Position numbers and translations under genes: made by a program. Under the pieces are notes generated by a model, which was given only the letters and a program-made list of their open reading frames with translations, did no database searches and was not told the origin of the DNA. Below, piece after piece: positions 20,252 to 24,938 of a stretch of DNA of 24,938 nt; positions within the stretch are counted from its first letter, which is position 1; every line of letters begins with the position of its first letter. The DNA is from W0P28-013 sp963638355. GTDB taxonomy: Bacteria > Bacteroidota > Bacteroidia > Bacteroidales > Paludibacteraceae. The stretch spans positions 1 to 24,938 of the forward strand of contig CAVHRT010000018.1 in the NCBI GenBank assembly GCA_963638355.1, given 5' to 3'.

Positions 20252-21271
20252 TTAGGTTAACCCAACTGCGTAGACTACGATGATTATCAGGCAGAAAAAT
20301 GTGCAGATGTTGCGCGCTAGAAGCCAGCGAATTAGGAACCAATCGATGCCAGCCTGCACATAGTCGCTCCATTTGCCCATCGGACCCATCCACCAGCGCG
20401 GCGAGTTGATGCAGGGTTTGTTTTGTGTGAAACAATAGGTGGAATAGATCAGATAGATGGACATGGGCAGTGTGGCGAGCGTGAGCAGATACCATGCGCT
20501 CCACCATTTTAGCACGATGCCAACGCCCAAAAGCAGGAACGGCAATAGGGCAAACAGTGCCACGAACGCCACCATCACGCTTGGGCGACGCAGCAGACGC
20601 GCAAAAGTCATTTTGCCAAGTGCGGCATCGGCATTCACCTCCATTACCGAATGGACATACAAAATGTTGGTGACCAAGCAGCCCACCGCCAAGCTGATGC
20701 AGAACATGGGCCACGAAAAGATTTGACCCGTCATGGCAGCCTGCACGCCAAGCATGTTCAGCGGACCAAACATCAGCCCAATGACCAACTCGCCAAAGCC
20801 ATGATAACCCAATTCGAGCGGTTTGCCCGAATAACTGATGCCCAGCAACAGCCCAAGCAACGCATAAAGCACAATGCCGAGCGTGGCTTGCCAGCCGTTG
20901 ATGATCCATTGCGCAACCAGTGCCACTGCGCCCATGGTGGCGGCAAAAGCCAAAAAGCAGACCACCGCCCAACCGAGCGCATGCAGCGTGGTAGAGCCAT
21001 CGCGAAGGTAGTTGCACTTGTCCGCTCGGGCGCGAATGCTCTCCGAACAGATCTCGGAACGAATGCGCGAATCGTGTTTGAAATCGAAATAGTCGTCGGC
21101 CAGATTCATGCCCAAATGCGCTGCGCATACGCCCAAAAGCACGGGCAGTGCCAGCCACCAAACAAAACCATCTTGCCCAATGCACAGCACAATGGCCGTG
21201 AGGCAGGGCAGTGCCGACTGTGGCAGCGAAATATCGCGACTATTTTTCAACCAAAAGTGTAGAGTGTTCAT
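20252..21271 (-). CDS. UbiA-family prenyltransferase, MenA-like
   Basis: A 339-residue integral membrane protein with about eight or nine hydrophobic helices. The prenyl-diphosphate/Mg site is GMNLADDYFDFKHD (54-67), which corresponds to the family's N-D-x-x-D-x-x-x-D pattern with a shifted first acidic pair. The second conserved block is YSGKPLELGYHGFGELVIGLMFGPL, whose HGFGE form is typical of MenA (1,4-dihydroxy-2-naphthoate polyprenyltransferase, menaquinone synthesis). A third, HSVMEVNADAALGKMT, completes the fold. The loop after the first motif (RSEICSESIRARADKC...) is longer than usual. Menaquinone is the expected quinone of this phylum, so MenA is the most likely role, though other UbiA reactions cannot be excluded. 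A -7 box lies just before the start. Confidence 0.85.
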   Translation of the reverse strand: MNTLHFWLKNSRDISLPQSALPCLTAIVLCIGQDGFVWWLALPVLLGVCAAHLGMNLADDYFDFKHDSRIRSEICSESIRARADKCNYLRDGSTTLHALGWAVVCFLAFAATMGAVALVAQWIINGWQATLGIVLYALLGLLLGISYSGKPLELGYHGFGELVIGLMFGPLNMLGVQAAMTGQIFSWPMFCISLAVGCLVTNILYVHSVMEVNADAALGKMTFARLLRRPSVMVAFVALFALLPFLLLGVGIVLKWWSAWYLLTLATLPMSIYLIYSTYCFTQNKPCINSPRWWMGPMGKWSDYVQAGIDWFLIRWLLARNICTFFCLIIIVVYAVGLT

Positions 21272-21293
21272 TTTTTTTGAATAAATTTGACCA

Positions 21294-21301
21294 CAAAGTT
21301 A
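21294..21301 (-). promoter_or_regulatory. Promoter -7 box for the MenA-like gene
   Basis: On the minus strand, TAACTTTG lies 22 bases before the ATG at 21271. No good TTTG box is present at the ideal distance; a TTGACA sits closer, at 12 bases. The remaining gap to 21442 holds only AT-rich sequence with a small GTTTTTT/AAAAAAC repeat at 21372-21387. Confidence 0.5.
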
Positions 21302-21442
21302 CACATTTTTTGTCAACCTCTGTAAGGCTAAAAAATCGCGGGAAATGGCATAAGGATTTGTGTAACTCGTTGTTTTTTAGAAAAAACGTTTTTGTGAAAA
21401 TAGTGGCAAAAATATCATTGCAAAATGTACCCCTAAAAACAG

Positions 21443-21473
21443 GAAAGGCGGCAAATTTTCTTCACCGCCTTTC
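21443..21473 (-). terminator. Terminator of the lipoprotein gene cluster
   Basis: GAAAGGCGG (21443-21451) and CCGCCTTTC (21465-21473) form a perfect 9-base-pair stem. On the minus strand the hairpin is followed by CTGTTTTT, giving a U-run. It begins five bases after the stop of the last lipoprotein gene. Confidence 0.8.
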
Positions 21474-21477
21474 GCTT

Positions 21478-23031
21478 TTATAATTCCCGAATTAAGCGCA
21501 CACTGCGCCCATAGGACCTGTCGTATGGGGTCTGCGGATTAAAGTAAATAGTCTCGCCGACAATAAGAATGAGTATGTCTGTCTCGTCGTTCTCTGTACT
21601 CGACCAATAGAAGCCGCGATCCTGAACATTGTATACATCCGTATCATTGCGACTTCCCGCAGCAGGCAAAAATATGGCGCCATGGGCTTCCATTTGCTCC
21701 CACTGTGTGGTTGTGTATACGTTGTTTGTATAACTATTGTGACCTGATTTGAAGGTTATTCCATCGGATACGCTAAAACTATCTGGTAACAAAATTAGTC
21801 CCTTTACGTTGTTTACTGTGGCTAATCCATAAAGATTGCTCGCATTGTCGCGAGTTTGAAATACATAGACCCATTCGTTTGTAGTCGGTGTTTGCCAAGT
21901 GTTCGCTGCATAGTTTCCAATTACATTCGTTCCCCAATCGGTGAAAGTAGAGTAGTCATTTGCATTTCTACTGGTTTTAGTGGGATCATCACCCGTTCCC
22001 CATCCGAAAAGATCTATCCAACCATCGTAGTAAGAATCAATGTTTTGATTTTCACTTCCGATACAATCATATTGATGTTCGGCAAAACGCCAAGTTTTGT
22101 CGGGGTCGGTTTGGTATTGTAGGTTGCCTGGAGAGAATACTATTCTTCTCGTTGCAGAAACTGTGAAACATGGATCGAACCACTGCGCATAGAGCGTGGT
22201 GTTTTCTTTCAGAATGATGGGCGAGCCAGCCTCGTAGGCGATGCCTGTGCCATCGGGTTGGGTATTCCATGCGAGGAACCAATAGCCAGTGCGTGTGAAG
22301 GCGCACTCTTTCACGCTCGTAACTAGCTGGCTCCAAATTGTTTCGGTGTCCATAGTGCCTTCGCCGCCGTTGGCATCGTAGGTCAGCGTGTAGTCGTTTT
22401 CGCCATAGGTGGTGCGCGGTAAAATCAGTTTTGTGCCGTCAATCAGTGTGATGGTGGCATCGCTTTCGGTGAATTCAATTTTTTGGAAGAAACTTTTGCC
22501 TGTATCGCCTGTGGCTTGACCGAGCGTGACCCATGTGGCGCCATTGTCGTACGAAATTTGCCAATAACCCGTTTCGTCAATCTGCAGCAATGGCGTGATG
22601 CCCGTTGCGCCATCGGCACCAGTTACGGACAGCGCATTGCCGGCTGTGTCTTTCAAGATTTCGCCATCTATCGTCCAATAGTAGATGCTATCGGTGTCCT
22701 GTTTTGCGCCAACTACGGGCGAATAACCGTCAGCTCCTGTTGTGCCGCTTTTCAGCGTAACCACTTTCCCGCTCACAAAAGTGATGGTGTAGCCATCGGT
22801 CTCGTTGCCTGCAATGCTCGCAATCATGTCGTTTTGTTGCAACGCGGTGATGAGTGTTTGTAGCGTGGCGATGTCGCTGTTCAGCTGCTTGCATTGTGCT
22901 TCGAGTGCCTCGACGCGCGTTTGCAGGTCGGCAACGTCGCCTTTCAAGCCATCAATATCGTTCAAAATATCTTTGTGGCAGGCGGTCAGCGCCAATGCCA
23001 TCAGAATAAGACAAAATCCAAATTTTTTCAT
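21478..23031 (-). CDS. Surface lipoprotein with DUF4988-like, InlB-repeat and lectin-like domains (paralogue A)
   Basis: A 517-residue predicted lipoprotein. The ATG at 23031 gives MKKFGFCLILMALALTAC with the lipobox LTAC and lipidated C18; a TTG two codons earlier is not needed. Residues 20-70 form a coiled coil (IDGLKGDVADLQTRVEALE). Residues 70-205 match DUF4988 (DSIYYWTIDGEILKD, then a G/D-rich SGTTGADGYSP linker). Residues 215-284 form one Listeria-Bacteroides (InlB B-type) repeat, from LTYDANGGEGTM to LYAQW. Residues 295-517 form a C-terminal domain (FSPGNLQYQ, DLFGWGTG, FLPAAGSRN, FYWSSTEN, SVRLIREL) similar to FISUMP/C-type-lectin-like modules. The likely role is adhesion or ligand binding at the cell surface. 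Codon use changes in the C-terminal third. It is nine bases downstream of paralogue B. Confidence 0.85.
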   Translation of the reverse strand: MKKFGFCLILMALALTACHKDILNDIDGLKGDVADLQTRVEALEAQCKQLNSDIATLQTLITALQQNDMIASIAGNETDGYTITFVSGKVVTLKSGTTGADGYSPVVGAKQDTDSIYYWTIDGEILKDTAGNALSVTGADGATGITPLLQIDETGYWQISYDNGATWVTLGQATGDTGKSFFQKIEFTESDATITLIDGTKLILPRTTYGENDYTLTYDANGGEGTMDTETIWSQLVTSVKECAFTRTGYWFLAWNTQPDGTGIAYEAGSPIILKENTTLYAQWFDPCFTVSATRRIVFSPGNLQYQTDPDKTWRFAEHQYDCIGSENQNIDSYYDGWIDLFGWGTGDDPTKTSRNANDYSTFTDWGTNVIGNYAANTWQTPTTNEWVYVFQTRDNASNLYGLATVNNVKGLILLPDSFSVSDGITFKSGHNSYTNNVYTTTQWEQMEAHGAIFLPAAGSRNDTDVYNVQDRGFYWSSTENDETDILILIVGETIYFNPQTPYDRSYGRSVRLIREL

Positions 23032-23040
23032 AGCCAAATT

Positions 23041-24600
23041 TTATTGTAAATCTTTCACCAAACGCACACTCATGCCGAAAGTGACAGAATTTGCGTCGTT
23101 CAATCGTAGCATGTGGTTGTTGTACGGGCTTCCGAAGTTGAGATAGTAGCCAGAATCTTTGTTGCTAAATGGTGTGCTAGTCCAGTAGTTGCCCTCGGTC
23201 GACGAAAAATAATACGGTTCGTTGTTTCGCAATCCAGCGGCTGGCAAGAAAATGGCGCCGTTGTTTTCCATTTCGGTCCATTGCTCGAGGTCGAGCACAT
23301 TTTTGTCGAAACTGGTCGTGCCAGGCTCGATGGTGATTCCCGTGGGCGAAACCCATTCATCGGGTAGAATAATTACACCGCCCACGCCATTTATGGTGGC
23401 AAAAGCGTAGAGCGATGCCGCGTTGGCGCGTTTTTGGAACAGATAGATCCATTCGCTGTTGCTGAGCGTGCGCCAACTGTTGGCGGCATAGTTTCCAATC
23501 ACATTTGCGCCCCAATCGGTAAAGGTGTAGAAATCGCTAAAATTGCCAGTGTATTTGGTGGGATCGTCGCCCGTGCCCCAGCAGAAAAGATCGAGCCAGC
23601 CGTTGTAGTTGCTGGCGATTTTCTCGTTGTTTTTGCCAACGATGTCGTACTGATGCAGGGCAAAACGCCAAGCTTTGTTTTGTGGGTGATATTGCAAATT
23701 GCCCGGCGAGAAAACTACCACGCTATCGTCGGCAACGGAGAATTTTATGTGCAGTTCCCACTGCGCATAGAGCGTGACGTCTTTGGTCAGAACCAATTCG
23801 TCGCCTGCCGTGCAGACTGCACCTGTGCCATCGGCTTTCGAGTTCCAACCAGTGAAAACGAAATAGGTGCGGCTGAAGGCGTTGTCTTTCACCACAGCCA
23901 CTTGCTGCCTGTCGTAATCCTCTGCCTCCATAGTGCCTTCGCCGCCGTTGGCATCGTAGGTCAGCGTGAAAATGTCGGTGGTGCGGCGCACTTGCAGCGT
24001 GATCTCGTCCGAAAGTTTGAAGTAGATATAGCCGTCGTCGTAGGTTACATCAAGAAACATGGCGCTGCCGCTGTCGCCTGTGGCGTAGATCAATTGCTGT
24101 TCGTTGCCGCCAATGTTCAGATACCAATAGCCATCGTTTTCGTCGATTCGCAGCGTGGGCGAAACGCCATCTTCGCCATAGACGGGTAGCGCGTTGCCAT
24201 CGGCATCTTTCAAAAACTCGCCATCGAGTGTCCAATAGTAAATGCCATCGTCGCCCTGTTTCACGCCAATGGCTGGCACTGCGGCATCAGCGCCTTTTGC
24301 ACCATTGTAGACGGTTATAGCACCATTTTTCTGAAACGAAATGGTGTAGCCAATCACTGCGTCACCCTCTTTTATCTCGGCAATGGCAGTGATGTGATCG
24401 TTTTGCTGCAGCGCTGCCACTATGGTTTGCAGCGCACCGATGTTGGTGTTCATCTGCTTGCAGAGCGTTTCGAGTGCCTCGACGCGCGTCTGCAGGTCGG
24501 TAACATCGCCTTTCAAGCCATCAATATCGCTTAAAATATCTTTGTGGCAAGAGGTTAGCAAGGCTACGGTTGCTAGTAGTATAAATGAAAATTTTTTCAT
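23041..24600 (-). CDS. Surface lipoprotein with DUF4988-like, InlB-repeat and lectin-like domains (paralogue B)
   Basis: A 519-residue paralogue of the previous gene in the same order of domains. The signal sequence MKKFSFILLATVALLTSC ends in a lipobox with C18. The coiled coil (DIDGLKGDVTDLQTRVEALE) and the DUF4988-like part (DGIYYWTLDGEFLKD) closely match paralogue A. The InlB-type repeat again runs from LTYDANGGEGTM to LYAQW. The C-terminal domain has the same framework (FSPGNLQYH, DLFCWGTG, FLPAAGLRN, NYWTSTPF, SVRLVKDL) but very different variable loops. A 41-base stretch near 23930-23970 is identical to one in paralogue A near 22350-22390, which suggests recent duplication or gene conversion. 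Codon use here looks uniform with neighbouring chromosomal genes. Confidence 0.85.
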   Translation of the reverse strand: MKKFSFILLATVALLTSCHKDILSDIDGLKGDVTDLQTRVEALETLCKQMNTNIGALQTIVAALQQNDHITAIAEIKEGDAVIGYTISFQKNGAITVYNGAKGADAAVPAIGVKQGDDGIYYWTLDGEFLKDADGNALPVYGEDGVSPTLRIDENDGYWYLNIGGNEQQLIYATGDSGSAMFLDVTYDDGYIYFKLSDEITLQVRRTTDIFTLTYDANGGEGTMEAEDYDRQQVAVVKDNAFSRTYFVFTGWNSKADGTGAVCTAGDELVLTKDVTLYAQWELHIKFSVADDSVVVFSPGNLQYHPQNKAWRFALHQYDIVGKNNEKIASNYNGWLDLFCWGTGDDPTKYTGNFSDFYTFTDWGANVIGNYAANSWRTLSNSEWIYLFQKRANAASLYAFATINGVGGVIILPDEWVSPTGITIEPGTTSFDKNVLDLEQWTEMENNGAIFLPAAGLRNNEPYYFSSTEGNYWTSTPFSNKDSGYYLNFGSPYNNHMLRLNDANSVTFGMSVRLVKDLQ

Positions 24601-24614
24601 CGTATTTTGTTTTG

Positions 24615-24938
24615 TTAGATTTCTTGGGCTAAACGCACACTAAACCCGTTGTACCAGTAGTCGATGTTCCCCGGATAGAGGGAACTACCGCGGAAGTAGA
24701 GGTAGTACCCTATATCCGCATCGTACACCGTACTATACCAATAGCGACCGAACGACTGAACATCGTACACACTCGTACCATTGCGGCAGCCCGCAGCAGG
24801 CAAAAAGACTGCGCCTGCTAATTCCATCTGCTGCCACTGAGTGGTATTATACCCATTGTTTTTATAAGTAGCAGTGCCTGCATTGAAGGTAAGACCATTT
24901 GGCAGAGACCAACTATCGGGCAATAGAATAAGTCCTTT
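24615..24938 (-). CDS. Third paralogue of the lipoprotein family, 5' part outside window
   Basis: The frame is open to the window edge, so only the last 107 or so residues are seen. The sequence starts KGLILLPDSW, exactly where paralogues A and B have KGLILLPDS and GVIILPDEW. It continues with TTQWQQMELAGAVFLPAAGCRNGTSVYDVQ and ends YNGFSVRLAQEI. It therefore is the C-terminal lectin-like domain of another member of the family. The stop at 24615 is 14 bases before the start of paralogue B, so the three are probably one operon with more members beyond the window. Variable positions near the end are rich in Tyr, Asp, Asn and Gly. Confidence 0.8.
   Translation of the reverse strand, partial: KGLILLPDSWSLPNGLTFNAGTATYKNNGYNTTQWQQMELAGAVFLPAAGCRNGTSVYDVQSFGRYWYSTVYDADIGYYLYFRGSSLYPGNIDYWYNGFSVRLAQEI

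Overview
The window looks like a chromosomal segment from a member of the Bacteroidales (phylum Bacteroidota). The main grounds are repeated promoter matches to the Bacteroidota form (a TTG or TTTG box about 18-21 bases before TAnnTTTG), a Rho factor with a long Q/K/N-rich insertion, a PorE-like protein of the type IX secretion kind, and surface lipoproteins with DUF4988-like and InlB-type repeat domains. No rRNA, tRNA, CRISPR array or transposase gene was seen.

Bases 1-2563 carry the end of a plus-strand cluster that probably belongs to a surface-glycan (capsule or O-antigen) locus. It holds a 5'-truncated GNAT acetyltransferase, an overlapping GNAT/FemAB-like protein with a G10 tract near its 3' end, and a DegT/DnrJ/EryC1 sugar aminotransferase. 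Base use here looks different from the rest of the window. Rho (2873-4627) follows with its own promoter and converges on a minus-strand group: a GNAT-like protein, rpe and lepA. Beyond lepA is a minus-strand AAA/DUF4143 ATPase, with a leader-type hairpin repeat found three times in and around it.

From 10.16 to 15.73 kb the plus strand has a promoter-hairpin-terminator unit that may be a small RNA, a topoisomerase IV subunit A (parC-type) gene, a DUF2147 protein, an RsmF-like rRNA m5C methyltransferase and a 68-residue unknown protein. From 24.94 down to 15.90 kb everything is on the minus strand: a tandem set of at least three paralogous surface lipoproteins, a MenA-like prenyltransferase, a radical SAM protein, PlsC, a PorE-like TPR/propeller/OmpA protein whose TTG start overlaps the plsC stop, and a YjbQ-family protein.

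Most genes are housekeeping. The less ordinary material is the ATPase with its repeated hairpin leader, the candidate small RNA, the tandem lipoproteins with mosaic C-terminal lectin-like domains, the Rho insertion, a possible sliding-clamp peptide at the end of ParC, and a dense set of intergenic repeats (7-bp tandem repeats directly before start codons, AT-rich short repeats, and GC-rich palindromes with a CCCTAC tail). All family names come from reading translated sequence by eye; no database search was run.
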